Assembly: GCF_002285285.1 (NCBI RefSeq)
Contig: NZ_NSJF01000007.1
Location: 53,417 to 117,416, forward strand
Length of the DNA: 64,000 nt
Source of the DNA: Vandammella animalimorsus
Lineage (GTDB): Bacteria; Pseudomonadota; Gammaproteobacteria; Burkholderiales; Burkholderiaceae_C
Direction: 5' to 3'
The position numbers and the translations under genes are program-made. Below the pieces are notes generated by a model. The model did not search any database. It saw only the letters and a list, made by a program, of their open reading frames with translations, and was not told the DNA's origin. The number at the start of each line of letters is the position of its first letter. Positions within the stretch are counted from its first letter, which is position 1. Of the stretch, positions 54,491-64,000 are shown one piece after another.

Positions 54491-56020
54491 TCAGCACGTC
54501 GGCAGTGCATCGAACACGGCGATACTTTCCACATGGGCCGTGTGCGGGAACATGTTGACCACGCCCGCTGCGGTGCAGCGGTAGCCGGCCTGGTGCACCA
54601 GCAAACCAGCATCGCGCGCCAGCGTGGCTGGGTTGCAGCTGACATAGACGATGCGCTGTGGCGGCTGCCATTGGGCGTCGTCCTGCCAGTCGGCGCTGCT
54701 GGTTTCGGGTGGCAGCTCATCGCCCGCAATGGTGGCGTTGGCCGCTTCGGCGCCCGCCGCGCTGGCGCCCTGGTGGTGCTGTTGGTGGCGGCGTTGGTGG
54801 ATGTCGGCCAGCGCCTTGGCCAGCGCAAACGCGCCTTCGCGCGGCGGATCGACCAGCCATTTTTGCGCCGCGCCATCGGCCTGCAGCAGCGCAGGCGTCA
54901 TCTGGAACAGGTTGCGCCCCACGAAGTGTGTGGGTGCCAGCGGGCGCAGGCCTTGCGCAGCGCGCTGCGCCTGGTTGGCCTGCCAGTTGGCGCTGGCGCG
55001 CGCCACCAGCGCGTCGCTGCCCTCGATGCCCAGCACCTGAGCGGCCTGGGTGGCCAGCGGCAGGCTGAAGTTGCCCAAGCCGCAGAACCAGTCGATCACG
55101 CGCTCGTGTCTTTGCACGCCCAGCAGTTGCAGTGCCCGGGCCACCAGCACGCGGTTGATGTGCGGGTTGACCTGGGTGAAGTCCGTGGGCCGAAACGGCA
55201 TGCGGATGCCGAACTCCGGCAGGGCATAGGCCAGAGGCGCGCTGCCATCGTCGGCATCGAGCCGGTGCACCGTATCGGGGCCCTTGGGTTGCAGCCACCA
55301 TTGCAGCGGCGGGTGCTGGGCGGCGAAGTCGCGCAGGCGTTGCTGGTCGGTCTCGCTCAGGGGCTGCAGGTGGCGCAGCACCAGCGCGGTGACGGCATCG
55401 CCGCAGGCCACTTCAATCTGCGGGCAGCTCTCGCGCGCATCCAGGCTGTCGATCAGCGCGCGCAGCGGCATCAGCAGCGCATCGACCTGAGGCGGCAGGA
55501 TGGGGCAGACCTGCATGTCGGCGATGTAGCGGCTTTTGCGCTCGTGAAAGCCCACCAGCACCACGCCTTTTTTCTGCACGTAGCGCACCGACAGGCGCGC
55601 CCGCCAGCGGTAGCCCCAGTCCGGCCCCTGAATAGGGCGCAGAATGCGCTCGGCGCGCACCTTGCCCAGGTGCCAGAGGTTGTCCTCCAGCACGCGCTGC
55701 TTGACGGCCAGCTGCGCGGCCGGGCTCAGGTGCTGCATCTTGCAGCCGCCGCAGGCGCCCTGGTGCAGGCCAAAGTGCGGGCAGCGCGGCGTGGTGCGCT
55801 GGGAGGATTCGCGCAGCACGGCATCGAGCGTGGCTTTTTCCCATTGGTTTTTGCGGCGCACGGTGGTGGCGGTGACGATTTCGCCGGTCAGAGCCCCTTC
55901 GACGAACACCACCTTGCCATCGTCGCGGTGCGCTACGCCTTGCGCGTCCATGTCCAGCGCATCGATGCACAGGGCATGAGGGGGCAGGGCTGCGGGTTGT
56001 GATGTCGTGTCGTCGGGCAT
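54491..56020 (-). CDS. rlmD: 23S rRNA (uracil-1939-C5)-methyltransferase RlmD
   Basis: A TrmA-family methyltransferase of 509 residues: N-terminal TRAM domain ([27 protein letters not shown]), iron-sulfur cysteines ([19 protein letters not shown] and VCPIL), the [15 protein letters not shown] motif, [14 protein letters not shown] and the catalytic [12 protein letters not shown]. An about 45-residue insert rich in His, Gln, Glu and Ala ([15 protein letters not shown] onwards) separates DPPREGA from the catalytic Cys; it is not in typical RlmD. The ATG at 56020 gives the family start. Confidence 0.94.
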   Translation of the reverse strand: MPDDTTSQPAALPPHALCIDALDMDAQGVAHRDDGKVVFVEGALTGEIVTATTVRRKNQWEKATLDAVLRESSQRTTPRCPHFGLHQGACGGCKMQHLSPAAQLAVKQRVLEDNLWHLGKVRAERILRPIQGPDWGYRWRARLSVRYVQKKGVVLVGFHERKSRYIADMQVCPILPPQVDALLMPLRALIDSLDARESCPQIEVACGDAVTALVLRHLQPLSETDQQRLRDFAAQHPPLQWWLQPKGPDTVHRLDADDGSAPLAYALPEFGIRMPFRPTDFTQVNPHINRVLVARALQLLGVQRHERVIDWFCGLGNFSLPLATQAAQVLGIEGSDALVARASANWQANQAQRAAQGLRPLAPTHFVGRNLFQMTPALLQADGAAQKWLVDPPREGAFALAKALADIHQRRHQQHHQGASAAGAEAANATIAGDELPPETSSADWQDDAQWQPPQRIVYVSCNPATLARDAGLLVHQAGYRCTAAGVVNMFPHTAHVESIAVFDALPTC

Positions 56021-56389
56021 GGGGCGGCAGGCTTGGCCTGGGTGTTTTTTGTGGGACGGATGGCCGCTGGCATGGCAGCGCGGGGCGGGCATTGTATTCA
56101 TTGAGCGCTGACCGGCGGAGGGAACTCTGGGAAAGCCCGCACTCAAAACCCTCGCGCCGCATCCATTCCCTGGATCGGATGGTTTGCTGCATCGTTGGCC
56201 TTTGCGGTGGCTGGCGGCCATTGTGTGACGCTCGCTGCCCTGTATCCCGGCTGTCCCGCAGCGGCCGCTTGAACAGCGGATGCGTGAGAGCCTTCCTTGG
56301 CAAAGCACTCGCCAAGACGGCAGACAATACGCGCATGCTGGCGATGCCGCACCGGCAGCGTATCTCCATGAAGAAGAAAGGATGAATTC
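56021..56389. other. Divergent intergenic region between rlmD and dsbB, no gene seen
   Basis: A 369-bp gap between divergent genes. It holds an inverted repeat, CTTGGC-AAAGCACTC-GCCAAG, at 56307-56327 just before an ACAATAC that could be a -10 for dsbB, and AAGGA before its GTG. A plus-strand reading of 128 codons (55999-56385) crosses it but shows no domain and no ribosome-binding site, so I do not call it a gene. Confidence 0.6.
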
Positions 56390-56896
56390 GTGAATGCCTT
56401 GAGTTTTTTGCTGGCAGCGCCACGGCGCCTGCTGGCTGTGATGGCCCTGGCCTGTGCCGGTTTGCTGGGTTTTGCGCTTTACCTGCAGCACCACGTGGGG
56501 CTGGAGCCCTGCCCGATGTGCATCGTGCAACGCTATGCGCTGACGGGCGTGCTGATGGCGGCATTGCTGGGCAGTCTGTGGGGGCGGCGCTGGTGGCTTT
56601 GGCTGTGGGGCGGCGCAGCCTTGTTGATCAGCGGTTTTGGCGCTTTCGTTGCGGCGCGCCAAAGCTGGATGCAGTGGTATCCGCCCGAGACCGTCACCTG
56701 CGGCCGTGATTTTTATGGAATCGTTGAGAACTATCCGATCAGCAAAGCCATCCCGATGCTGTTTCGGGGCTCGGGCGATTGCACGGCGGTGGATTGGTCG
56801 CTGCTGGGGCTGTCCATCGCCAACTGGTCTTTTCTGACCTTTGCCGCATTCTGCATCGCGCTGCTGTGGGCGGCCTGGCGTTTGCGGGCACGTTGA
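56390..56896 (+). CDS. dsbB: Disulfide bond formation protein DsbB
   Basis: DsbB re-oxidises DsbA and passes electrons to ubiquinone. The 168-residue protein has four membrane helices and the two cysteine pairs: C41-P-M-C44 in the first periplasmic loop ([13 protein letters not shown]) and C104/C131 in the second ([20 protein letters not shown]). The GTG at 56390, with AAGGA upstream, is the only start that gives the complete first helix. Its substrates may include the two-cysteine surface protein and the DUF4124 protein encoded in this window. Confidence 0.95.
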   Translation: MNALSFLLAAPRRLLAVMALACAGLLGFALYLQHHVGLEPCPMCIVQRYALTGVLMAALLGSLWGRRWWLWLWGGAALLISGFGAFVAARQSWMQWYPPETVTCGRDFYGIVENYPISKAIPMLFRGSGDCTAVDWSLLGLSIANWSFLTFAAFCIALLWAAWRLRAR

Positions 56897-56989
56897 TGCC
56901 TGGTGCCACAACAGGCGCCATCGCGGCATCGGGCGTCCTGGCGTTGCCTGAGCGGATGCAGCGCCGCCGTCAACGTCGTCAACCGGGCA

Positions 56990-57463
56990 TCACGCCGAGC
57001 GCGCCAGCGCGGCAAAGCGCGCCTGGCACAGACGGGCCAAATCCTGCGGCGCCAGGGCAATCTCCAGCCCGCGCCGCCCGGCGCTGACGTAGAGGCAATC
57101 CAAGGCCTGCGCCGCTGCGTCAATGAAGCTGCGGTGCGCCTTTTTCTGCCCCAGCGGGCTGATGCCGCCCACCAAATAGCCTGTGGCGCGCTGCGCCGCC
57201 TGCGGCTGCGCCATCTCGCACTTCTTGCAGCCAGCGGCCAAGGCCAGGGCTTTCAAATCCAGCTGGGCTGCCACAGGCACGACGGCCACCAACAACTCGC
57301 CAGCCTCGGTCTGGGCCAGCAAGGTTTTGAACACCTGCTGCGGCGCCAGGCCGAGCTTTTCAACTGCTTCCAACCCGTAGGACGGCGCTTTGCTGTCGTG
57401 CGTGTAACTCAGCACCTGGTGCGCCACGCCGTGCGCCTTGAGCAGTTCGATGGCGGGTGTCAT
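56990..57463 (-). CDS. ybaK: Cys-tRNA(Pro)/Cys-tRNA(Cys) deacylase YbaK
   Basis: A 157-residue YbaK/EbsC protein that hydrolyses Cys-tRNA(Pro), correcting proofreading errors of prolyl-tRNA synthetase. Motifs are PSYGLEAVEKLGLAPQQVFKTLLAQ, LVAVVPVAAQLDLKALALAAG, KKCEMAQPQAAQRATGYLVGGISPLGQKKAHRSFID and AGRRGLEIALAPQDL. Full family length. It stands alone between dsbB and the TRAP transporter genes. The 108-bp gap before dctM shows no clear feature. Confidence 0.93.
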   Translation of the reverse strand: MTPAIELLKAHGVAHQVLSYTHDSKAPSYGLEAVEKLGLAPQQVFKTLLAQTEAGELLVAVVPVAAQLDLKALALAAGCKKCEMAQPQAAQRATGYLVGGISPLGQKKAHRSFIDAAAQALDCLYVSAGRRGLEIALAPQDLARLCQARFAALARSA

Positions 57464-57571
57464 GCGATTGCTCGGTTCAAAATTGGGAGTTGCAGTATGC
57501 CGGTATTTTTTGGGCTTGCCGGGTGCACACGGCCCAGCATTGCTTGCATGGCCAAGCCGAGCACTTTGCCA

Positions 57572-58837
57572 TCAAGCCGGTAGTAGGGCCTTGATGGCCC
57601 ATGCGTCATAACACAGCCACACCAGCAACAGGCAGACAGCCAGCAGGAATGGCAGCAGGGCACGAAACAATCGCTGAGGGGGCTCGCCGGTCATGGCTGC
57701 AGCAACGAATAGGCCAGTGCCCACAGGAGGCGTGAGCAGGCCCAAGACTAAGTTGATGCAGATGACGACGCCGAAGTGCAACGGGTGGATGCCGAATTGC
57801 TGTGTGGCGATGGGCAGCAGGATGGGCACGATCAGAATCAATGCGGCGATGCCATCGAGCACCATGCCAATGGCCAGCAGCAGTGCCATGACCATCAGCA
57901 GGAACACGAAAGGGCTGTCCGTACTGGCTGAGATCCACTGTGCCACCAGCTGGGGGATTTGCTCAAAGGTGATCGTCCAGCCAAAGACGCCAGCGGCGGC
58001 GACCAGAAACAGCACCAGGCCGGCGCTGTGGGCGGTGCGTTTGAGCACGGCCATCAATTGTGAGAATGCCAGCTCTTGATGAATGAAGCGGCCAACCAGC
58101 AGGGCTGTGACCGAGGCCAGGCCGGCTGATTCGGTGGGCGTGGCCAGGCCGGTGAGGATGCTGCCGACGATGATGGCGGGCACGGTCAGTGCGGGCAGGG
58201 CGCCGAGGATGGCGCGCATGGCCTGGGCCAGTGGCAGCCATTGGCCCTTGGGATAAGGCAGTATCAGGCCAGCCCCGGCCACGATGATGCAAAAGGACAG
58301 ACCCATGATCAGCCCGGGCAGCAGGCCGGCCATGAACATGTCGCCAATGGAGAGCTGCGCCAGCACGCCATAGACCACGAACATCATTGAGGGTGGCACG
58401 ATGGCGCCCATCAGGCCCGAGGCAGCGGTGATGGCGGTGGCGAAGGACTTATCGTAGCCCTCGCGCTCCATTTGCGGCACCATGGCGCGCGACATTACGG
58501 CAATTTGCGCCACAGCCGATCCCATGACTGCGGCCATCAGGGTATTGGCCAGCAGATTGATGTAGGCCAACCCGCCCCGAAAACCGCCGACGAACACATG
58601 GGCGCAGCGAATCAGGCGCAAGGTCAACCCGCCTTCGTTCATCAGCTCGCCGGCCAGAATGAATAAGGGCACGGCCAGCAGTCCATAGGATTCGGCCGAG
58701 CCGAACAGCTGCTGCCCGAATGATTCGAACAACACGGCATTGCCCGAGTGCCAGGCGTAGAACATGGCCGTCAGGCACAGCACGACGCCAATGGGTACCT
58801 GCAGGAGCAGCAAAACGAGAAAGACCAGCAGCGTCAT
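57572..58837 (-). CDS. dctM: TRAP transporter large permease DctM
   Basis: A 421-residue integral membrane protein with about 12 helices. VFLVLLLLQVPIGVVLCLTAMFY, FGSAESYGLLAVPLFILAGELMNEGGLTLRLIR, NTLMAAVMGSAVAQIAVMSRAMVPQMEREGYDKSFATAITAASGLMGAIVPPSMMFVVYG and the C-terminal INLVLGLLTPPVGTGLFVAA are the DctM signatures. It moves the substrate with sodium. The ATG at 58837 overlaps the dctQ stop. Last gene of a dctP-dctQ-dctM operon, downstream of 3-hydroxyanthranilate genes, which suggests an aromatic or carboxylate substrate. Confidence 0.95.
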   Translation of the reverse strand: MTLLVFLVLLLLQVPIGVVLCLTAMFYAWHSGNAVLFESFGQQLFGSAESYGLLAVPLFILAGELMNEGGLTLRLIRCAHVFVGGFRGGLAYINLLANTLMAAVMGSAVAQIAVMSRAMVPQMEREGYDKSFATAITAASGLMGAIVPPSMMFVVYGVLAQLSIGDMFMAGLLPGLIMGLSFCIIVAGAGLILPYPKGQWLPLAQAMRAILGALPALTVPAIIVGSILTGLATPTESAGLASVTALLVGRFIHQELAFSQLMAVLKRTAHSAGLVLFLVAAAGVFGWTITFEQIPQLVAQWISASTDSPFVFLLMVMALLLAIGMVLDGIAALILIVPILLPIATQQFGIHPLHFGVVICINLVLGLLTPPVGTGLFVAAAMTGEPPQRLFRALLPFLLAVCLLLVWLCYDAWAIKALLPA

Positions 58838-59442
58838 GGGTGCTTTCCTCCTCGCAGGTGATGTGCTGCCGTGTCGCGGGGCTCCACCGTCGGTTGCTGT
58901 TGCAAGATTGGGTGCATGTGGCGGCCAGTTGGGTCGCTCAGAATATGTGCCAGTGTGTGCAACAGGGTCGAGCAGGCGAAGTAGGGCACGATCAGCCAGG
59001 CCCAGAACTTTGGCATGGGCAGAGTGTTGGCGCGTTCTTGATAGATGAAGTTCATCGTGTGTGCGCTGAAGGCGTCGAAGTCCAGGCCATGGCACAGCAA
59101 CTCCAGCGGCTGGTACCAGCGCCAGCAGAACACCAGCAGTAGCATGGCGAACAGCAGCACTATCCAGTCAATGAAAACGCCGATGGCGCAGCGCAGGCGC
59201 TTGGGCAGGGTATCGACCAGCACGGTCACGGCCACGGCTTGGCGCTGCTTGAGCAACACGGCCATGGCCAGAAACAGCATCCATACCATCAGTATGATGG
59301 CTGCCTCATCGACCCAATAGACCGCGCGATCCATGGCGCGCGTGCAGACGTTGAACACGATCAACAGCGCGATCAATGAGGCCAGCAGGCCGGCCGCGCG
59401 GCTTTCCTGGCGGCTGAGCCAGTTCGAGCAGGTTTGCAGCAT
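58834..59442 (-). CDS. dctQ: TRAP transporter small permease DctQ
   Basis: A 202-residue protein with four helices (LLASLIALLIVFNVCTRAMDR, EAAIILMVWMLFLAMAVLLKQ, VFIDWIVLLFAMLLLVF, PKFWAWLIVPYFACSTLLHTL), the DctQ pattern with the conserved WVDEAAIILMVWMLFLAM segment. DctQ binds DctM and receives substrate from DctP. The ATG at 59442 was chosen; the longer reading to 59520 would add an unconserved Pro-rich tail. The stop overlaps the dctM start (ATGA). Confidence 0.92.
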   Translation of the reverse strand: MLQTCSNWLSRQESRAAGLLASLIALLIVFNVCTRAMDRAVYWVDEAAIILMVWMLFLAMAVLLKQRQAVAVTVLVDTLPKRLRCAIGVFIDWIVLLFAMLLLVFCWRWYQPLELLCHGLDFDAFSAHTMNFIYQERANTLPMPKFWAWLIVPYFACSTLLHTLAHILSDPTGRHMHPILQQQPTVEPRDTAAHHLRGGKHP

Positions 59443-59526
59443 GGTAAGTGCGAGACAGTGTGTTGAGAGGCCGCAAGGTGGATCGCGCTGGCGCGGTTGT
59501 CCTGGCGGTGGCGCTGGCAAGATTTT

Positions 59527-60507
59527 TTACTGCAGGCTCTTGGCAAGCTGGCGCAGCGCAGGCAAGGCAGGGGCCTTCTGGCGCCACTTGGCTTCCCAGG
59601 CCTCGATGGCTGCGGCAAAAAATTCCGGCCCGACCTCGACGATGCGCTTGCCACTGCCCCGCGCAGCCTGTTCCCATTCCCTTTCCTTGGCGATGTAGGC
59701 GGTGAAAGTCTGCGCCAGATGTTTGCGCATGAGCGTTTGCAAGGCCTGGCGGTCCTCGGGGCTGAGCTCTCGCCAGACGCGTGCGGACACCACGCCGACT
59801 ACGGGCCACATCATGTGTTTGGACAGCAAGATGGTGTCGGCCTTTTCATAGAACTTCAGTCCCCAGATTAACTCCAGGTCCATGTCGACCGCATCGACCT
59901 GGCCGTTGGCCAGTGCATCGAAAACGCCTGAGAGTGGAATGGGGGTGGGTGCGGCTCCCAGATGACTGTAGAAGTCGCGTAGAGCCTCAATAGGTGTGAC
60001 ACGCAGTTTGCGGCCTTTCAAGTCGGAGGCGCTGTGCACGGGGGTGCGGCTGAGGATCTGGCGCAGGCCGCCGGTGCCGAAGGCAAGACCAACGACGCCG
60101 GCGCGTGCGGGCAATTGATCCAACAACTGTTGCACTTCTGGCGAAGTTAGCAACTGGCCGGCCTGCTCGACGCTCTGAACCAGATAAGGGGCGTAGAGTG
60201 CACCGAGCTCTGGCGCACGGTTGCTTAGTTCGGCGTTGGTGAGAAAGGCCATATCCAGTGCGCCGGTTTGCAGTTGTTGCAGCATTTGTGCCTCGTTGCC
60301 CAACTGTGCTGCGGGAAATAGCGCTACTTTGTGCCGCCCCTGGCTGTGTTGCTCGAAATCGGCCGCGAAGGCGCTGGCGGCTTGGCTCCAGATGTGCTGC
60401 GGAGGAGTCAGTAGGCCGAGGCGAAAGTCTTTGGCTTGTGTGGTTGTGGCGATCAGGGCGCTGCCCAGCAGACTGGCGACCAGTCGCAGCAATGAAAGTT
60501 TTTTCAT
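59527..60507 (-). CDS. dctP: TRAP transporter substrate-binding protein DctP
   Basis: A 326-residue exported binding protein with a signal peptide ending in TTTQA and the DctP fold signature: HIWSQAASAFAADFEQHSQGRHKVALFPAAQLGNEAQMLQQLQTGALDMAFL, SDLKGRKLRVTP (the conserved Arg that holds the substrate carboxylate), GVFDALANGQVDAVDMDL. It should capture an organic acid in the periplasm. It is separated from the upstream nbaD-like gene by a 158-bp family-2 repeat, so it may be transcribed with or independently of the catabolic genes. Confidence 0.93.
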   Translation of the reverse strand: MKKLSLLRLVASLLGSALIATTTQAKDFRLGLLTPPQHIWSQAASAFAADFEQHSQGRHKVALFPAAQLGNEAQMLQQLQTGALDMAFLTNAELSNRAPELGALYAPYLVQSVEQAGQLLTSPEVQQLLDQLPARAGVVGLAFGTGGLRQILSRTPVHSASDLKGRKLRVTPIEALRDFYSHLGAAPTPIPLSGVFDALANGQVDAVDMDLELIWGLKFYEKADTILLSKHMMWPVVGVVSARVWRELSPEDRQALQTLMRKHLAQTFTAYIAKEREWEQAARGSGKRIVEVGPEFFAAAIEAWEAKWRQKAPALPALRQLAKSLQ

Positions 60508-60540
60508 GGCATGTCTCCTTGGGTTGTAGTGTTGTGGCTT

Positions 60541-60698
60541 TAACAGGCTGCTGAAATACTGAATTGACAGGCAGGAAATCTCCAGACTTGCCGCCTCAAG
60601 CTATCGCAAGTCATTGATTTATGGTTGGCGAAGGGGCGATGAGGGTGTCATGTCGGATGTTTTTCGTCCGGCGTCGGCAGTATTTCAGCAGCCTGTTA
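60541..60698. repeat. Family-2 MITE-like element, copy B (158 bp)
   Basis: Perfect 21-bp terminal inverted repeats (TAACAGGCTGCTGAAATACT plus one base) bound the element. It aligns in reverse orientation with 24403-24559 along its full length. No coding capacity. It sits between the TRAP operon and the nbaD-like gene, where its hairpin could stop or pass transcription between them. Confidence 0.92.
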
Positions 60699-60716
60699 AG
60701 GTGATCCTGCGCAGCC

Positions 60717-61745
60717 TCACGCAGCGCAGCGTGAAGCGTGGGTACTGGTCGGCTCCAGGCGGAAGAAGCGCCGCGCGTTATCTTCAAGCAACATCTGCCG
60801 GTTATTTGCATCCAGGTCTGGGGCGCTTTGAATCAGCCAACCTATTGGCTGCTCGCCTAGTGGGAAGGGATAGTCCGAGCCCAGCATCACTCGCTCTGGA
60901 CCCATGACGTCGACCAATAGCTGTAATGCTGCGTGGTCGAATACGGCGGCATCGGTATGGAAGCGATGTACATATTCGGATGGCGGGCGTGGACAGTCCT
61001 TGCGCACGATGTCGCGGTGTTTCCATGCGTTGTCGGCTCGGCCCAGCGTGAAGGCGAAACTGCCACCACCGTGGGCAAAGCAGATCTTCAGGCGCTGAGG
61101 GATGCGCTCGAGCGCTCCCGAGAGGATCAACGACAGCATGCCCAGCTGGGTTTCGGCGGGCATGGCCACCAGCCAGGGCAGCATCCACTGTCGCATACGG
61201 CGAGGGCCGCCCATCATGTCCCAAGGGTGTACGAAGACGGGGATGTCCTCGTGTGCACAATGGGTCAAAAAATCCACGATATCGGGGTGATCAAGATCCT
61301 TGTCCCCGACATGGTTGCCGATTTGCACGCCGACGCAGCCCAGTTTCTGGGCGCGCGAAGCTTCAGCGCAGGCGCGCTGCAAGTCTTGCAATGGCACCTG
61401 CGAGAGCACTTTCAGGCGCTGTGGGTGGCGAGCGGCAAAAGCCAGCGCAGCCTCGTTCATTTGCGCGGCCCAGTCGGCGGCCTTGGCTGCTTCCCAGGAA
61501 TAGCCGAACAGCACGGGCGTAGCACAGGTCACTTGCATGGCGATACCTTGCGCGTCGAGCTCCTGGACACGGTAGTCGGCATCCCATAGCGCCTGGTATA
61601 CAGGCCGGAATGGCTTGTCGCCGACCATGATCTGCCCAGTCTGGCCATTGCCATCGACCTGAAGCCAGGCAGCTTGCTCGGCATCAATCAGCCGAGCCTG
61701 AGCACGTGAGATGAGAGGGAAGAAGTGCGAGTGCATGTCAATCAT
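60717..61745 (-). CDS. nbaD: 2-amino-3-carboxymuconate-6-semialdehyde decarboxylase
   Basis: A 342-residue amidohydrolase-superfamily enzyme (ACMSD) that turns ACMS into 2-aminomuconate semialdehyde. It starts [11 protein letters not shown] (the HxH zinc motif), then [17 protein letters not shown], the His in [11 protein letters not shown], the catalytic [13 protein letters not shown] and the zinc Asp in [17 protein letters not shown]. These are the diagnostic residues of ACMSD. It follows the dioxygenase gene in the order C-D known from the nba operon. The ATG at 61745 gives the family start. Confidence 0.93.
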   Translation of the reverse strand: MIDMHSHFFPLISRAQARLIDAEQAAWLQVDGNGQTGQIMVGDKPFRPVYQALWDADYRVQELDAQGIAMQVTCATPVLFGYSWEAAKAADWAAQMNEAALAFAARHPQRLKVLSQVPLQDLQRACAEASRAQKLGCVGVQIGNHVGDKDLDHPDIVDFLTHCAHEDIPVFVHPWDMMGGPRRMRQWMLPWLVAMPAETQLGMLSLILSGALERIPQRLKICFAHGGGSFAFTLGRADNAWKHRDIVRKDCPRPPSEYVHRFHTDAAVFDHAALQLLVDVMGPERVMLGSDYPFPLGEQPIGWLIQSAPDLDANNRQMLLEDNARRFFRLEPTSTHASRCAA

Positions 61746-61837
61746 GGCGGACTCCTGGAAACCTGTCCGGGCTTTGCCCGAGCCGTAGCGCAGCACGGCA
61801 GTTGCGGGGTTTCCTTGTGGTAGGGTGTGTTCGCTGC

Positions 61838-62443
<606 letters not shown>

Positions 62444-62878
62444 TTAGGGTCGGGGCTTGTAGGCAGTGGCGCGAATTTCAATGAGCAGATGTGGATGAGG
62501 CAGCTGGTGCACTGCTACTGTGGTTCGAGTGGGCCCCTGGGCATCAAAAAACTCTGCCCAGACTTCGTTGAAGCCGCCAAAGTCGTTCATGTTCACCAGG
62601 AAAACCTGGGCATCGACCAAGTCCTGCAGGTTGGCGCCGGCATGTTCCAGGACGGCGGCGATGTTGCGGAGCACGGCGCGCGTTTGCACGCGGATGTCCA
62701 ATCGAGTTACGCCCATGGCGTCGGCTTCTGCGCCTTCGAAACTGTTGTCGGGGCGACGCGAACTGGTGCCCGAAATGAAGAGGAAATCACCGGCGCGCTT
62801 GTAGTGCGGAAATCGTCCACGAGGCACGGCTTTGCCAGCGATGACGATCGATTCGGTTCGGTGTGTAGTGGAGTTCAT
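62444..62878 (-). CDS. nbaF: 2-aminomuconate deaminase (RidA family)
   Basis: A 144-residue RidA/YjgF-fold protein. The position between the decarboxylase gene G and the dioxygenase gene C, and the sequence [32 protein letters not shown] and [19 protein letters not shown], fit AmnD/NbaF, which deaminates 2-aminomuconate to 4-oxalocrotonate. The start overlaps the stop of the preceding gene (ATGA). Generic RidA enamine deaminases look similar, so the assignment leans on context. Confidence 0.88.
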   Translation of the reverse strand: MNSTTHRTESIVIAGKAVPRGRFPHYKRAGDFLFISGTSSRRPDNSFEGAEADAMGVTRLDIRVQTRAVLRNIAAVLEHAGANLQDLVDAQVFLVNMNDFGGFNEVWAEFFDAQGPTRTTVAVHQLPHPHLLIEIRATAYKPRP

Positions 62879-63651
62879 GGCGTTTCAGTGGCAGTGAAGA
62901 ACTCCACCCGGCCCAGGCCGTAGATGTCGCAGCGCACGTGGGTCTCGGGTGGCAATGCTTGGGCGGCGGTGGCTGCACCGGCCATGATCAGCGAACCCGC
63001 AGGCAGGTGCAGACCACTGGCGGCCAACAGGCGAGAGGCTTGCACGAATGCGCGCAACGGATGGCCTAGAATGGCGGCCGTCGAACCTGTTTGTACATAG
63101 CGACCATCGAAAGCCATATGCACTCCGGCATTGCTCAGCGCATCGAAATTGCGTGAAAAGCTGCCAACGACAACGCCAGCCGAGGAGCAGTTGTCGGCTA
63201 CCACGTCTTCCAATGTGAAGTGGAAGTCCCGATAGCGAGAATCGATGATCTCCAGCGCTGGCGCCACGGCTTCAATACAGTCCAGCGCCTGAAGGGCATT
63301 CATGGGGCGGTCAATGGTGCGCTTGGTCAGGAAACACACTTCGGGCTCGACACGCGGGTGGATGTATTGGTTCAAATCGATGCTTGAGCTTTCTTCTTTG
63401 AGCATGCTACAGGTCAGCCAGCCCCAAATTAGATCGTGCACGCCCATTTGCAGCATCTTGGCGCGGCTAGTGAAGCCCAGCTTAATGCCGCAAATGCTGT
63501 CACCGCGATTGACTCGGCGTTGAATGGCCGTGCGCTGGATGACATAGGCCTGTTCCAGATCAAAGGATCCCGAAGGAAATTGCGCGATGGCCTGAGCGCA
63601 GACGGCTGCATCATCAAGCTGTCGGGCATAGTGGGCAATGCTGGTGTTCAT
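62875..63651 (-). CDS. nbaG: 4-oxalocrotonate decarboxylase
   Basis: A 258-residue member of the fumarylacetoacetate hydrolase-related hydratase/decarboxylase family. It converts 4-oxalocrotonate to 2-oxopent-4-enoate. Visible motifs are [39 protein letters not shown] (metal Glu residues), [15 protein letters not shown], and the C-terminal [20 protein letters not shown] lies 8 bp before the ATG at 63651. The related hydratase (NbaH) has much the same fold, so the exact activity is inferred from gene order. Confidence 0.88.
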   Translation of the reverse strand: MNTSIAHYARQLDDAAVCAQAIAQFPSGSFDLEQAYVIQRTAIQRRVNRGDSICGIKLGFTSRAKMLQMGVHDLIWGWLTCSMLKEESSSIDLNQYIHPRVEPEVCFLTKRTIDRPMNALQALDCIEAVAPALEIIDSRYRDFHFTLEDVVADNCSSAGVVVGSFSRNFDALSNAGVHMAFDGRYVQTGSTAAILGHPLRAFVQASRLLAASGLHLPAGSLIMAGAATAAQALPPETHVRCDIYGLGRVEFFTATETP

Positions 63652-63671
63652 GCGATCCACTCCTGGTTTTT

Positions 63672-64000
63672 TTATGGGGCACCCGTGTCGGGGTGCGACT
63701 CTTCGGCCTCGGCTGGCTGGCGTTTGAGGATATCCAGTGCCACATCGACAATCATGTCCTCCTGTCCGCCGACCATGCCGCGGCGGCCCAGCTCGACCAG
63801 GATGTCAAAGGCGTTGAGGCCGTATTTTTTGGCGGCGGCCTCGCTGTGCAGCAGAAAGCTGGAATACACGCCGGCATATCCCAGGGCCAGAGTTTCGCGG
63901 TCCACCCGCACTGGGCGGCGTTGCAGCGGGCGCACCAGATCCTCGGCGGCATCAATGAGGCCGCGCACGTCACAGCCATGGTTCAGGCCCATGCGATCGA
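63672..64000 (-). CDS. nbaI: 4-hydroxy-2-oxovalerate aldolase, C-terminal part (cut by window edge)
   Basis: The frame continues beyond the right edge of the window, so only the last 109 or so codons are present. The sequence [47 protein letters not shown] and [24 protein letters not shown] is the C-terminal region of the aldolase (BphI/MhpE/NbaI) that binds the acetaldehyde dehydrogenase partner. This enzyme splits 4-hydroxy-2-oxovalerate to pyruvate and acetaldehyde. It lies 20 bp upstream of the decarboxylase gene in the same direction. Confidence 0.93.
   Translation of the reverse strand, partial: DRMGLNHGCDVRGLIDAAEDLVRPLQRRPVRVDRETLALGYAGVYSSFLLHSEAAAKKYGLNAFDILVELGRRGMVGGQEDMIVDVALDILKRQPAEAEESHPDTGAP

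Noticed and set aside
55999..56385. 128-codon plus-strand frame in the rlmD/dsbB gap
   Set aside because: No ribosome-binding site, no recognisable domain, and its first part overlaps the rlmD start; treated as non-coding.

Overview
The window is a high-GC chromosomal segment from a betaproteobacterium, most likely family Comamonadaceae (Burkholderiales). This rests on gene content and order: rlmN-pilF-rodZ-ispG-hisS-yfgM-bamB-der-hfq-hflX-hflK-hflC is a conserved block in these bacteria. The protein sequences (Orn, RlmD, DUF445, NsrR) look of the same group. No rRNA, tRNA, CRISPR array, prophage or complete insertion sequence was seen.

Layout. (1) 1-3.3 kb: a HigB2/HigA2-type toxin-antitoxin pair, an orphan YejA-like peptide-binding protein and ndk. 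(2) 3.7-19.6 kb: the housekeeping block from rlmN to hflC, then a DUF2065 protein, lspA and a DUF937 protein. It covers rRNA/tRNA methylation, pilus and envelope assembly, isoprenoid synthesis, tRNA charging, ribosome GTPases, Hfq and control of FtsH. (3) 20.3-24.4 kb: glutaryl-CoA dehydrogenase, a class III CoA-transferase and an MFS drug exporter. (4) 24.5-43 kb: envelope and metabolism genes: two acyltransferase-3 proteins, tamA-tamB, an AEC carrier, a DUF445 protein, an M20 amidohydrolase, an esterase, xth, pyrE, a ProQ/FinO protein and ubiE. (5) 43.4-46.2 kb: an AT-richer secreted surface protein with its own promoter and long leader, followed by a periplasmic parvulin. (6) 46.5-57.5 kb: gspE, pth, DUF2254-nsrR, and divergent from nsrR a compact operon of an Aer-like PAS protein, a diflavin reductase and a group III truncated globin; then orn, rlmD, dsbB and ybaK. 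(7) 57.6-64 kb: a TRAP transporter followed (reading leftward in transcription order, upstream of it) by a 3-hydroxyanthranilate meta-cleavage cluster whose gene order I-G-F-C-D matches the nba operon; it runs off the right edge.

The most interesting points are: the PAS/diflavin reductase/globin operon behind a 20-bp perfect palindrome next to an NsrR-type nitric oxide sensor, which looks like a split flavohaemoglobin system; three families of short non-coding elements with long terminal inverted repeats (163-174 bp, 157-158 bp and 271 bp), several of which begin inside the stop codon of the preceding gene; the surface protein/parvulin pair; and the pairing of a TRAP transporter with the 3-hydroxyanthranilate pathway.

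Starts were chosen by reading the sequence; functions rest on recognised family motifs and conserved gene order, without database searches.
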